A stretch of DNA of 64,000 nt from Flavobacteriales bacterium. Lineage in GTDB: Bacteria; Bacteroidota; Bacteroidia; Flavobacteriales_F; PHOS-HE28. The stretch lies in the NCBI GenBank assembly GCA_016703105.1, contig JADJCS010000017.1:124001-188000 (forward strand). The letters run 5' to 3'. The notes below the pieces were generated by a model that was not told the DNA's origin, ran no database searches, and saw only the letters and a list, made by a program, of their open reading frames with translations. Of this stretch, positions 10,126-19,877 are shown piece after piece. A program made the translations under genes and the position numbers. Each line of letters starts with the position of its first letter. Positions within the stretch are counted from its first letter, which is position 1.

Positions 10126-10900
10126 ATGGAGCCACGACAGCCCACCGGCCACCATAAGGCCCCCTTTGTGCTCTCCGGGGGCGGCGCCCGTGGTTTCGCC
10201 CATCTGGGTGTGCTCGAGGCCTGCGCGGAGTTCGGCATCGTGCCCGGAGCGATCAGCGCCACCAGTGCGGGTGCCCTGGTGGGGGCCTACATCGCGGCCG
10301 GGCTGGCTCCGGGCGAGGTGGTGGACCTGATGCGGAGCAGGGTGCCCGGCATCTTCAGTCGGTGGCGCATCCTGCGCGGCGACCGACTTACGCAGAACCG
10401 CATCCGCAGCTTCCTGGAGGCCACCCTGCCCGTGGAACGGATCGAGCAGCTGCACATGCCCTTCTTCGTGAGCACCACCGACCTGGCCACCGGCCGCCAA
10501 TGCCTGCTGCACGAAGGGGGAGCTGGTGCCAGCCCTGCTGGCGGCGAGCGCGGTGCCGGTGCTGTTCCCGCCCGTGGACATCGGTCAAGGGCGCTATGTG
10601 GACGGTGGCCTCAGCAACAACCTGCCGATCGAGCCTTTCAACGACCAGCGCTCCGCGGTGATCGCGGTGTATGTGAACCCGCTGGCCCCGCTCAATGGCC
10701 GGCTCAACTTCCGGGAGACCCTCGACCGCACGGTGCACCTTAGTTTTCGGGAGGTGGTGGCACGCTCGTCCGAGGGCTGCCGCCTCTACATCGAGCCCCC
10801 CGAGCTGGCGGCCTTCGGGATCCTGGACCTGCACCAGGCGGAGCGCATCCGGGCCATCGGCCGCGCGCATGCACGGAAGGTGCTTGCGCGGATGGGTTGA
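10126..10900 (+). CDS. patatin-like phospholipase, frameshifted near 10520
   Basis: Serine acyl hydrolase of the patatin/RssA type, about 257 aa after correction. The glycine-rich oxyanion motif GGGARGFAHLGVL is near residue 20. The nucleophile elbow reads ATSAGALVGA, so the serine is present but the first glycine of GxSxG is alanine. The catalytic aspartate is in YVDGGLSNNLP in the second frame. The break lies in a run of five G; removing one G gives LLHEGELVPALLAASAVPV and a length divisible by three. No signal peptide, so probably cytoplasmic or membrane-associated. Divergent from the MarR operon. Confidence 0.85.
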
Positions 10901-10960
10901 GCGGTCAGTGCGCTTCATCAACGGCCAACGTCATCCTGCTCCAAGGATGAATTTTGTGGT

Positions 10961-11533
10961 ATGAGCGTGAAGGCGATCAAGGCCAAGGCGGAGGAGCTGT
11001 TGTCCTTCGGCATCCCCAAGCAACAGGCGTTCGACAACCTGATGCTGCAGTTCCCCGAGGCCAAGCCGAAGAAGGTGGCTGAGGTGCTGCGCTACATGCC
11101 CTCGTTGCTGGCCCGTGAGCGCTACCGCTCCCTGCATCTCGCCCTGTTGGGCCTGATCGCGGCATCCGCTGCGCTGCGCCTGGCACGCCCCCTGTTGACC
11201 GGTTCCGTCGGCTTGGACCAGGCCACCGCCTACCTGAGCCTTGTCCCCATCGCCACGCTGCTGCTGGGATACAGCCTGTACCGCTGGCAGGGACAGGTCT
11301 TCGAGTGGGTCGGCTGGGGCAACGTGGTGGGGGTGTTCGGGCTGATGAAGGAACTGAACCTGCTGGCGAAGGACGGCGTAGACCTGTGGGACTTGTCCGG
11401 GCGCCTGCTAAGTGTTTGCATCGGAGGGGTCGCGCTCTATCTCGCATATCGCGTCTTCACCAAGCCGAAGGTGGAGAAGGACCCATTGGGCGGGCCGGAC
11501 CGGGTGGTGTTCCGGGAGGAACATCCGATCTGA
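10961..11533 (+). CDS. hypothetical membrane protein with soluble helical N-terminus
   Basis: 190 aa, family not recognised. The first 50 residues are helical and charged (KAEELLSFGIPKQQAFDNLM), a possible small soluble domain. Four likely membrane helices follow: LHLALLGLIAASAALRLA, AYLSLVPIATLLLGYSLY, a weaker one at WGNVVGVFGLMKELN, and LLSVCIGGVALYLAYRVF. The C-terminus is short and charged. It starts 60 bp after the patatin gene on the same strand and may be co-transcribed with it. The length and clear membrane pattern favour a real gene. Confidence 0.7.
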   Translation: MSVKAIKAKAEELLSFGIPKQQAFDNLMLQFPEAKPKKVAEVLRYMPSLLARERYRSLHLALLGLIAASAALRLARPLLTGSVGLDQATAYLSLVPIATLLLGYSLYRWQGQVFEWVGWGNVVGVFGLMKELNLLAKDGVDLWDLSGRLLSVCIGGVALYLAYRVFTKPKVEKDPLGGPDRVVFREEHPI

Positions 11534-11574
11534 CGGTACTCCGCAACCTTGCAGATGCGCACCTCTCGCGTCTC

Positions 11575-12808
11575 CTACCAAAGCATCCCCCAATACCCCA
11601 GCAGCCCGATCACCGGCAGGTACAGCAGCGCCTTCCCCAGCAGTGAGGGGCGCGCGAGGCTTTCGCGGTAGCGCAGCACCACCAGCGTGCCCACCAGTAC
11701 GATCAGCACCCACGGCAGCCAGACCAGCGCCGGATGGGTGAAGCCCAGCCCGAAGTAGAACACGCCTTCCTGCATCAGCAGTACGCCGATCAGGGCGATC
11801 AAGGTGGCGTTCGCGAGGCCCGAGAGCACGGGTTTGATCAACGAGTCACTGGAACGCCCACCCAATTTCGCAACAATGCGTGCCATGAGCTGCGCCAGGT
11901 TGATGGTGCCCATGATCAATGCCAACACGGCCACGCCGAACAAGGCCCAGAACAACCAGCGCTGGTGGAAGGGCGTGAGGTAGCTCTTCAGTCGGTCGTA
12001 TTCCGGGCGCGGACCGAAGAGCGAGGCCATGTCCACCGTGCGATCGCCCTTGGTCAGTTCCTCCTTCAGGTCGAATGTGACGCGCTCGCTGAAGTCGTGG
12101 TAGAAGTAGAGCTGCGCCTTCTTTTCGGCAGGATCGAACAGCACGCTGTAGAGGGTGCCTTCGCCCATCTGCTTGCGGCATGCGGTCATGGTGGAGAGCA
12201 CATTCTCCGCGCCTTCCCATGAAGTGCCGACCCCGTTCATCAGCAATTGACGGCCGGCTTGGAGGCGCGATAGGGATGGTGTTGGGATCGCTGCACGAGC
12301 TCATGCGCCAGTTGCCCAGCGCGTACCACGGGCCGTTGCCGGTGAATAGCGTGTCCGGCTCCAACACCAGGTAGCCACCTTGCGCATCGCAGAAGAAGAG
12401 CTGGCCCATCGCGGGGCCCGTGTTCACGGTGCGCAGGTAGGCTTCCACTTCCTGCACGGTGGCGCAGGTGCGCATGATGTGGCGGATCGCATCGGCGGTC
12501 TCCACAGCGGGCATGCCCATGCGCCGCTTCACCGGTCCATGGTCCACGATCAGGATATCGAACACCAGCCCGGCCTCGTTCATGCCGAGCTGGTCGGCCA
12601 TGGAGCGCGAGGGGTGGCCGTTGTAGTTCGCGAAGTAGATGGTGCCATAGCCTCCATCCCGACCCTGCTCGAAACGCACGTTGGCATTGATGCTCCACGA
12701 ATCCTCGTTGCAGCCGATGTAGGTGCGGCCGTTGTGGGTAGTGGTGAAGGCGGTGCAGGCGAAAGCTTGAACGGGCAATAGCAGGAGGACGGGAAGCAGG
12801 ATGCGCAT
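11575..12808 (-). CDS. Ntn-type linear amide hydrolase with C-terminal membrane domain, frameshifted near 12265
   Basis: About 410 aa after correction. The N-terminal part looks like the choloylglycine/acyl-amide hydrolase fold. A signal peptide ends ...VQAFA and the next residue is cysteine (CTAFTTTHNGRTYIGCNEDS), the expected processed N-terminal nucleophile. NEDS stands where the family usually has RNMD-like text. The first frame runs to NTIP. The second resumes with RLQAGRQLLMNGVGTSWEGA and continues to about three membrane helices (FWALFGVAVLALIMGTI, ATLIALIGVLLMQEG, VWLPWVLIVLVGTLVVL). Removing one C from a CCC run restores the frame. The membrane tail is unusual for this family. Substrate unknown. 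Confidence 0.7.
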
Positions 12809-12892
12809 GCTGGGGGAATGCGAGAATCCTGCTTCGTAACGACTGGTAATGGCGAAGGCCCTGACTATGCTTCTCCTCCGGCGGTCTCCCGC

Positions 12893-13789
12893 TTACTCCT
12901 TCACCCACGTCGCGCCCATCAACGCGCCCTGCTCATCACGCACGGTGATGTGGTACACCCCCGCAGGCAGCGCTTCCGTGGCGATCACCGGCCGAGCGTC
13001 GGTGGTGCGCTGTTGCAGCACCATGCGGCCGGTGGCATCGAAGAGGGCGATGGTGTGTGGGCCGGGAGAGAGATACCCTTCTACTCCGCTCAGGGTGAAG
13101 TGGGTGGTGCCGGGGTTGGGAAAGGGTTGCGGCGCCATATTCGCCATGACAGTGCTAATGGATAGGGTGAAGCCACAGTCCATGTCATCCACCAAACTGA
13201 AGGCGATCTGATCATCTTGGTAGCAGCGCAGTCCCGCCCACGGCTGGTCGGTAATGAACCACGACCACCCATTGAGGTAGTTGATGCTGAAGCCGATGCG
13301 TTCCCTCAGGGTATCGGGCGGCATCCAGTCCCACTCGCCGCGTTGCACGATGAGTTGCCGAAGCTGGATGCCCCCGATCGAAACAGTGGAGGTATCGAGC
13401 ACGGTGATCCTGTTGAACGGGTCATCATCCATTCCTGGACCGGACCAGTATTGCCCGGGCGAAGCACCGAACCACATCAAGGTGTCGAAGGCATTGTTCC
13501 AGTCCCAGACATACACGATGTCATCGGCATACCGTGTGAGTATGGGGACCGGAACGGTGAAGGACGTGTAGTCGCTGGATCCCCAGGGGGCGATCACATT
13601 CGTCTCGCGGAGCTTCTGTGCCATGAAGCCACCCACCAGCGAGTCGCCCTCATAGACCACACGGGTGATACCGTAGCGATCCATCATCACATCCACGTGG
13701 TCATGTATCCATGTGGCTCCCGGAGGGCACCAGCTTTGGGCACCAACCAGCAGGGGCAGCAAGGCCAAGGGTAGGAGGGCGGCGCGCAT
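12893..13789 (-). CDS. secreted T9SS type A sorting-domain protein (paralog family, member 2)
   Basis: Secreted protein of 298 aa and unknown role. ATG 13789 is chosen because it opens a signal peptide (MRAALLPLALLPLLVGAQ) and the mature start SWCPPGATW matches the paralogs at 510 and 13861. The body is beta-rich and aromatic. The tail reads FPNPGTTHFTLSGVEGYLS, then ALFDATGRMVLQQR, then LPAGVYHITVRDEQG, a standard T9SS type A signal. The tail DNA is nearly identical to that of the next gene upstream, as is the sequence around the start codon. Together they indicate a tandem duplication. The spacer to the paralog is 71 bp. Confidence 0.88.
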   Translation of the reverse strand: MRAALLPLALLPLLVGAQSWCPPGATWIHDHVDVMMDRYGITRVVYEGDSLVGGFMAQKLRETNVIAPWGSSDYTSFTVPVPILTRYADDIVYVWDWNNAFDTLMWFGASPGQYWSGPGMDDDPFNRITVLDTSTVSIGGIQLRQLIVQRGEWDWMPPDTLRERIGFSINYLNGWSWFITDQPWAGLRCYQDDQIAFSLVDDMDCGFTLSISTVMANMAPQPFPNPGTTHFTLSGVEGYLSPGPHTIALFDATGRMVLQQRTTDARPVIATEALPAGVYHITVRDEQGALMGATWVKE

Positions 13790-13860
13790 GATGAACGAAT
13801 GTAAGGAGCAGACGGGTGGGGAGGGAGGAATGCTGCCTGGGTGCCCGTCCGCAACGTACA

Positions 13861-14739
13861 TCACTCCTTCACCCACGTCGCGCCCATCATCCCACCCTGC
13901 TCATCGCGCACGGCGATCCGGTACAACCCGGCGGGCAGCGTTTGCGTGGAGATCACTGTCCGAGCATCGGCCGTGCGCTGTTGCAGTACCATGCGGCCGG
14001 TGGCATCGAAGAGGGCGATGGTGTGTGGGCCGGGAGAGAGATACCCTTCGACTCCGCTCAGGGTGAAGTGGGTGGTGCCGGGGTTGGGGAACAACTTGAA
14101 CGCGTTGGTTAATTCTTCTTCAATAGAGACCATGGATGTGCAGCCATAATTCCAGCTGGGTTGTTGGAAATGGATCTCATTGTCCGTGTAACAGCGCAGG
14201 CCACCCATGCCATCGATATGGCCGGGAGGGCAGACCGGAAAGAAATCCCACAAGGAACCGATCCGCTCCACGATCCGAACGCTAACGTTGTTCAAGTCGA
14301 GCCATCGAAGTTCAACGCCATCCACTTCCATAGTGCCAGTATCAAGCACTTCGAATGCTTGGCAGGCTGGGCCACCATGCGCCATGGTCCAGCCTTCTCC
14401 CACTTGGGCGCCCCACCAGAACAGCGTGTCCCATGTCTGCGAGGGAGTATCCCACAGGAACACCAGATCACCTTCATTGCGTGTTATGTAGGCCACGGGG
14501 TCGTAGGTGTATTGCGGTGGCGAAGGTGGTTCGGGCGGCGGTTGTGGATACTGGAATGCAGTCGCCACGTCAAGCACTTGCGCTTCCATACCGTTGATCA
14601 GCGTATCCCCGGCATAGGAATACTCGATGTAGCCGTAGATGAAGAGCACGTTGTAGCGCCATGTGGCTCCAGGAACGCACCAGCTCTGGCCGCAGGCCAG
14701 CAGGGGTAGCAGCAGCAAGGAGAACAGGCTGGCGCGCAT
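13861..14739 (-). CDS. secreted T9SS type A sorting-domain protein (paralog family, member 3)
   Basis: 292 aa. Start at 14739, giving signal peptide MRASLFSLLLLPLLACGQ and mature start SWCVPGATW. The body differs strongly from member 2, with a proline-rich stretch near residue 60 (PQPPPEPPSPPQYTYDP). The last 75 residues and the sequence just upstream of the start codon are nearly the same in the two genes. The tail has FPNPGTTHFTLSGVEGYLS and LPAGLYRIAVRDEQGG. The pattern (conserved ends, divergent middle) fits duplication followed by divergence or end-directed gene conversion. Function unknown. Confidence 0.88.
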   Translation of the reverse strand: MRASLFSLLLLPLLACGQSWCVPGATWRYNVLFIYGYIEYSYAGDTLINGMEAQVLDVATAFQYPQPPPEPPSPPQYTYDPVAYITRNEGDLVFLWDTPSQTWDTLFWWGAQVGEGWTMAHGGPACQAFEVLDTGTMEVDGVELRWLDLNNVSVRIVERIGSLWDFFPVCPPGHIDGMGGLRCYTDNEIHFQQPSWNYGCTSMVSIEEELTNAFKLFPNPGTTHFTLSGVEGYLSPGPHTIALFDATGRMVLQQRTADARTVISTQTLPAGLYRIAVRDEQGGMMGATWVKE

Positions 14740-14833
14740 GATGAACGAATGTAGGGAGGAGACGGGTGGGGGAGGGAAGAGTTGCTTGCGCCTTGTCCGC
14801 CCGAACCGTAGATCAGCAGCAGCTACCAAGAGG

Positions 14834-14873
14834 GGAATGTAGAATGAAAAATGAAGAATGTAGAATGTAAAAT
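14834..14873. repeat. short AT-rich imperfect microrepeat
   Basis: Two imperfect copies of a GAATGTAGAATG-like unit separated by AAAATGAA, in the spacer between the T9SS paralog and icmF. It stands out as AT-rich in a GC-rich surrounding. The rest of the 219 bp spacer shows no gene. Confidence 0.6.
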
Positions 14874-14958
14874 AGCCTGAGCGTCAGTGCACACCGCGCC
14901 ATAACCGCCCCTCCGGTAACTTCGCACCACTCCCGGGCACCAGCCCGTCCAGATACCC

Positions 14959-17900
14959 ATGTCCACCTTCGTCCAAGCCGCCCCCTACGTCCCCAAGAAC
15001 AAGATCCGCGTCGTCACCGCCGCCTCCCTCTTCGACGGCCACGATGCCGCCATCAACATCATGCGGCGGATCATCCAGAGCACCGGCGCCGAGGTGATCC
15101 ACCTGGGGCACGACCGCAGCGTGGAGGATGTGGTGAACACCGCGATCCAGGAGGACGCGCACGCCATCGCGATGACCAGCTACCAGGGCGGGCACACCGA
15201 GTACTTCAAGTACATGCACGACCTGCTGAAGGAGAAGGGCGCGGGTCACATCAAGATCTTCGGCGGCGGCGGCGGGACGATCCTGCCCGAGGAGATCAAG
15301 GAACTGCACGCCTACGGCATCACGCGGCTGTACCACCCCGATGACGGTCGTGCGATGGGCCTGCAGGGCATGATCAACGACATGCTGGAGAAGGCCGACT
15401 TCGACCTGAGCGACAAGGTGAACGGCGAGGCGAAGAAGCTGAGCCCGCAGAACTGGCCGGCCATCGCCAAGCTGATCAGCACGGCGGAGAACCATCCGGA
15501 GGTCTTCGCCACCATCGCCGACGAGATCCACAAGAAGGCCGAAGCGAGCAAGGCCCCGGTGCTGGGCATCACGGGCACGGGCGGCGCGGGCAAGAGCAGC
15601 ATGGTGGACGAGCTGATCCGCCGCTTCATCCTCGACCAGCCCACGAAGACCATCGGCGTGATCAGCGTGGACCCGAGCAAGCGCAAGACCGGCGGCGCGC
15701 TGCTGGGCGATCGCATCCGCATGAACAGCATCCGCGGCGAACGTGTGTACATGCGTTCACTGGCCACTCGCCAGAGCAACCTCGCGCTGAGCAAGCATGT
15801 GAAGGAGGCCGTGAGCATCCTCAAGGCGGCGGGCTTCGACCTGATCATCCTGGAGACGAGCGGCATCGGCCAGAGCGATACCGAGATCCTGGACCACAGC
15901 GACGTTTCGCTCTACATCATGACGCCGGAGTTCGGCGCGGCCACGCAGCTGGAGAAGATCGACATGCTCGACTTCGCCGACGTGGTGGCGATCAACAAGT
16001 TCGACAAGCGCGGCGCCCTCGATGCCGTGCGCGATGTGAAGAAGCAGTACAAGCGCAACCACCAGCTGTGGGATGCCGACGATGACACGCTCCCCGTGGT
16101 GGGCACCATCGCCAGCCAGTTCAACGATCCCGGCACCAACAACCTGTACGTGCGGTTGATGGAGACGATCAAGAAGAAGACCGGCGTCGACTTCCACAGC
16201 ACCTTCCACGCGCACGACGAGATGAGCGAGAAGGTGTGGATCATCCCCCCCGCCAAGAGCCGCTACCTGAGCGAGATCAGTGAGAACAACCGGCGGTACG
16301 ATGCCAAGGTTCAGAAGCAGGCAGCCATTGCGGACCAACTGTATGGGCTTTACTCGGCTGTCATCACCTTCGGAGGGCCGGATCTACTTCAACCCTTAGC
16401 TCATGGGGCCACGAGCCGCGAGCTGGCAGTGCGGTCGAATAGCCCATCAGCAAATCAGCCAACGAGCTTCGAGCGGACCTCATCAACAAATTCAACGAGC
16501 TCAAAAAAGACCTCGACCCCCACCTCTGGTCCATGCTCACCGGCTGGAAGGCCGAAGAGGAGAAGTACAGCGGCGAGTTCTACACCTACCTCGTGCGCGG
16601 CAAGGAGATCAAGGTGCCCAACCACACCGAGAGCCTCAGTCACCTGAAGATCCCGAAAGTGGCGCTGCCGAAGTTCCGCAGCTGGGGCGACAAGGTGCGC
16701 TGGGCCATGCAGGAGAACACGCCCGGCTTCTTCCCCTACACCGCAGGCATCTATCCCTTCAAACGCACCGGCGAGGATCCCGCGCGCATGTTCGCCGGCG
16801 AGGGCGGACCGGAGCGCACCAACAAGCGCTTCCACTACGTGAGCCAGGGCCTGCCCGCCAAGCGCCTCAGCACCGCGTTCGACAGCGTCACGCTCTACGG
16901 CCACGATCCCGGCCGTCGTCCGGACATCTACGGCAAGGTGGGCAACAGCGGCGTGAGCATCTGCTGCCTGGACGATGCCAAGAAGCTCTACAGCGGCTTC
17001 GACCTCAGCGCGCCCACCACCAGCGTGAGCATGACCATCAACGGTCCCGCGCCCATGCTGCTCGGCTTCTTCATGAACGCCGCCATCGACCAGAACTGCG
17101 AGAAGTACATCCGCGAGAACAAGCTGGAGAAGGGAGGTCGAGAAAGGGATGCCGGCGCTGGTCGCGGGAAGGCCGGACAACCGAGGCCAACAACCCAACG
17201 CCGGGCTACCACGGGGATCCCAAGGGCAACGACGGCCTGGGCCTGCTCCTGCTCGGCATCACCGGCGACCAGGTCCTGCCCCGGACGTCTACGCCAAGAT
17301 CAAGGCCGACACCCTCGCGCAGGTCCGTGGCACCGTGCAGGCCGACATCCTCAAGGAGGACCAGGCGCAGAACACCTGCATCTTCAGCACCGAGTTCGCG
17401 CTGCGGTTGATGGGCGACGTGCAGCAGTACTTCATCGAGCAGAAGGTCCGCAACTTCTACAGCGTCAGCATCAGCGGCTACCACATCGCGGAGGCCGGCG
17501 CCAACCCCATCAGCCAGCTCGCCTTCACCCTGGCCAACGGCTTCACCTACGTGGAGTACTACCTCAGCCGGGGCATGGACATCAACGCCTTCGCGCCCAA
17601 CCTGAGCTTCTTCTTCAGCAACGGCATGGACCCCGAGTACGCCGTGATGGGCCGCGTGGCGCGCCGCCTCTGGGCCAAGGCGCTCAAGCACCGCTACGGC
17701 GCCGACGAGCGCAGCCAGATGCTCAAGTACCACATCCAGACCAGCGGCCGCAGCCTCCACGCGCAGGAGATCGACTTCAACGACATCCGCACCACGTTGC
17801 AGGCGCTCTACGCCATCTACGACAACTGCAACAGCCTGCACACCAACGCCTACGACGAGGCCATCACCACGCCCACCGAGGAAAGCGTGCGCCGCGCCAT

Positions 17901-18426
17901 GGCCATCCAGCTCATCATCAACAAGGAGCTCGGCCTGGCCAAGAACGAGAACCCGCTGCAAGGCTCCTTCATCATCGAAGAGCTCACCGACCTGGTGGAA
18001 GAAGCCGTGCTCACCGAGTTCGACCGCATCACCGAACGCGGCGGCGTGCTCGGCGCCATGGAGACCATGTACCAGCGCAGCCGCATCCAGGAGGAAAGCC
18101 TCTACTACGAAACGCTGAAGCACACCGGCGAATACCCCATCATCGGCGTGAACACCTTTCTCAGCAGCAAGGGCTCACCGACGATCCTGCCGAAGGAAGT
18201 TATCCGCGCCACGGAAGAAGAGAAGGAAGCGCAGATCCGCACCGTGGAGAACGTGCAACAGGCCTACGCCGAAGAAGGCAAGGCGGCGCTGCGGAAATTG
18301 CAGGAGGCGGCGATCAGGAACGAGAATATGTTCGCCGTCTTAATGGAAGCGACCAAGTACTGTAGCCTCGGTCAACTGACGGAAGCCATGTTCGAAGTCG
18401 GAGGTCAGTATCGCCGGAACATGTGA
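14959..18426 (+). CDS. icmF: fused B12-dependent acyl-CoA mutase (isobutyryl-CoA mutase type) with several frame breaks
   Basis: Adenosylcobalamin-dependent radical mutase fused to its own G-protein chaperone, about 1150 aa. Order: B12-binding domain (FDGHDAAINIMRR, residues 15-150), MeaI-like GTPase (P-loop GITGTGGAGKSSMVDEL near 205-220, then NKFD), linker, and the large mutase domain (SMTINGPAPMLLGFFMNAA, ISGYHIAEAGANP, tail GGQYRRNM). This domain order is that of IcmF, not of two-subunit methylmalonyl-CoA mutase. Three single-base breaks near 17132, 17213 and 17280 all repair to GLGLLLLGITGDQVLPPDVY-type text. A fourth break lies in a linker at 16340-16470 that looks like inserted intergenic sequence. 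It may be an error-ridden intact gene or a decaying one. Stop 20 bp before the corrected end of the convergent Omp85-like gene. Confidence 0.85.
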
Positions 18427-18445
18427 ACCATCCGGAATAAACACT

Positions 18446-19836
18446 TCAAAACACCTGCCCGATCCGAAGAACAGAAGTTGGTCTTCGGGCGACACACCAT
18501 AGTCGAGGAAGATGATGGTGCTCTGGTTCCACGCGATCCGCATACCGGCACCGTATGAAGTTCTTGTGTGAGCCAGATCAAGGTCTTGCCAGCGGTCGCG
18601 CACGGTGCCTGCATCGAAGAAGGGTGCGAGGCTGAAGCCGAAGCGCTGCTTCCAAAAGGCGACCTCGGCAATGCGCACGCGCAGTTCGACGTTCGCGAAC
18701 CACAGTGAGCGGGCCAGGAAGCGATTGGCCCGATGGCCGCGCAAGGATTGTTTTCCACCCAACGAATTGATGCTGCCATCGGGGCTCCATTGGTCTTGGA
18801 ACTCGAAGAACGGTGCCTCGTCACCGAAGATGTTGCCAGCCCCGATGCGTGAAGCGATCACCGTGCGAGGACCGATGGTCAAATTGCGGTACATGCGGGC
18901 CTGCACGAACAATTTGTTGAAGGTGAACTGCGAACCGATCGCGGGTGATGAATATTCATTCGCCACTTCGAAGTACACCCCTTTCGTTGGGTCGGGTTCG
19001 AAATCACGCGTATCGTACATCAGTGCGGTCTGCACAATGGAAACCCGACCGCCATCCACTCCTGAGACCAGTTCTTGATTGAAGTCCCGACGGAGGAGGG
19101 ATTGGCCGTTGGGCACCGTGACCTCCTCGCCGGTCACAGGATCGCGCCCTTCGGTATCGGCACCTTCGAACGTGGCGTAGCTCAGGTGCTGGATCTCGTA
19201 GCCGCCCATCACGCGCCAGCGGCCAGAGCCCAGCGCATAGTCGGCTTTCAGGTTGAACATGTACTCTGTTTCGCGGAAGCGGTTCGAGAGCGCGTCGGTG
19301 ACGAACTCCGCTTCACCCGGACCACCAGGGCGTACAATGCTTCGCACAACATCGTATGCAGCGTACGTAGCGTAGCCCGGGCCTGAAGGATCGGACGGCA
19401 GGCGCAAGGGGCCAAGTGTGTTCTCGGTGAGGCCGAAGTAAAGGTTGGCCGGATTCTGCTGCGCCTTCAGATCGACCTTGAAGCGCCAACGCGTGCCTTT
19501 GTAGTAAGGGACGTCCAGCGACAACACGAGTTCACGCGCATTGCTGGTGTACCATGCCGCGTTCGCTTTGAGCTTGGCGAGGTAGGGCGTGTAGGCGAAG
19601 CGCGGATCGGTACGTGTGCCGTTCCAGTAGACATTGCCGCGAATGCCGAGCCCAAAACCCGTCACTGGATCGGAGGACAGGTCAGGGATGCCGGTGAAGA
19701 ATGTGCCTTCGCGTTTCTTCAGCAGGTCGGCATCGCTCATACGTCTGGATCGCATGAAGGCCAGAGAATCATCGGTCGTTTGGGCGAGCACCTGCCCCGT
19801 TATGGCCAATGAAAGAAGCAGCGCGGACATCTTCAT
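18446..19836 (-). CDS. Omp85/BamA-like outer-membrane barrel protein
   Basis: Bacterial surface-antigen (D15) type beta-barrel, about 463 aa, no POTRA repeats seen. Start at 19836 gives signal peptide MKMSALLLSLAITGQVLAQ. The barrel shows alternating aromatic strands, YGAGMRIAWNQSTIIFLDYG near the end, and the loop text GGKQSLRGHRANRF, which corresponds to the conserved RGY/RGF region of Omp85 proteins. As read, the frame runs past its natural end to 18340, across the icmF stop. Adding one G near 18457 gives FFGSGQVF-stop, a proper barrel end with terminal phenylalanine. I place the true end at 18446. Role unknown; related proteins insert or transport outer-membrane proteins or lipids. Confidence 0.8.
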
Positions 19837-19877
19837 GCCGCGAAACACGGAAGCGCTCCGGAAGAAAGTCTGAAGGT

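Noticed and set aside
18340..18446. Antisense coding overlap of the Omp85-like gene with the 3' end of icmF
   Set aside because: One added G near 18457 ends the barrel protein at FFGSGQVF, a normal barrel end, leaving a 20 bp gap to the icmF stop.
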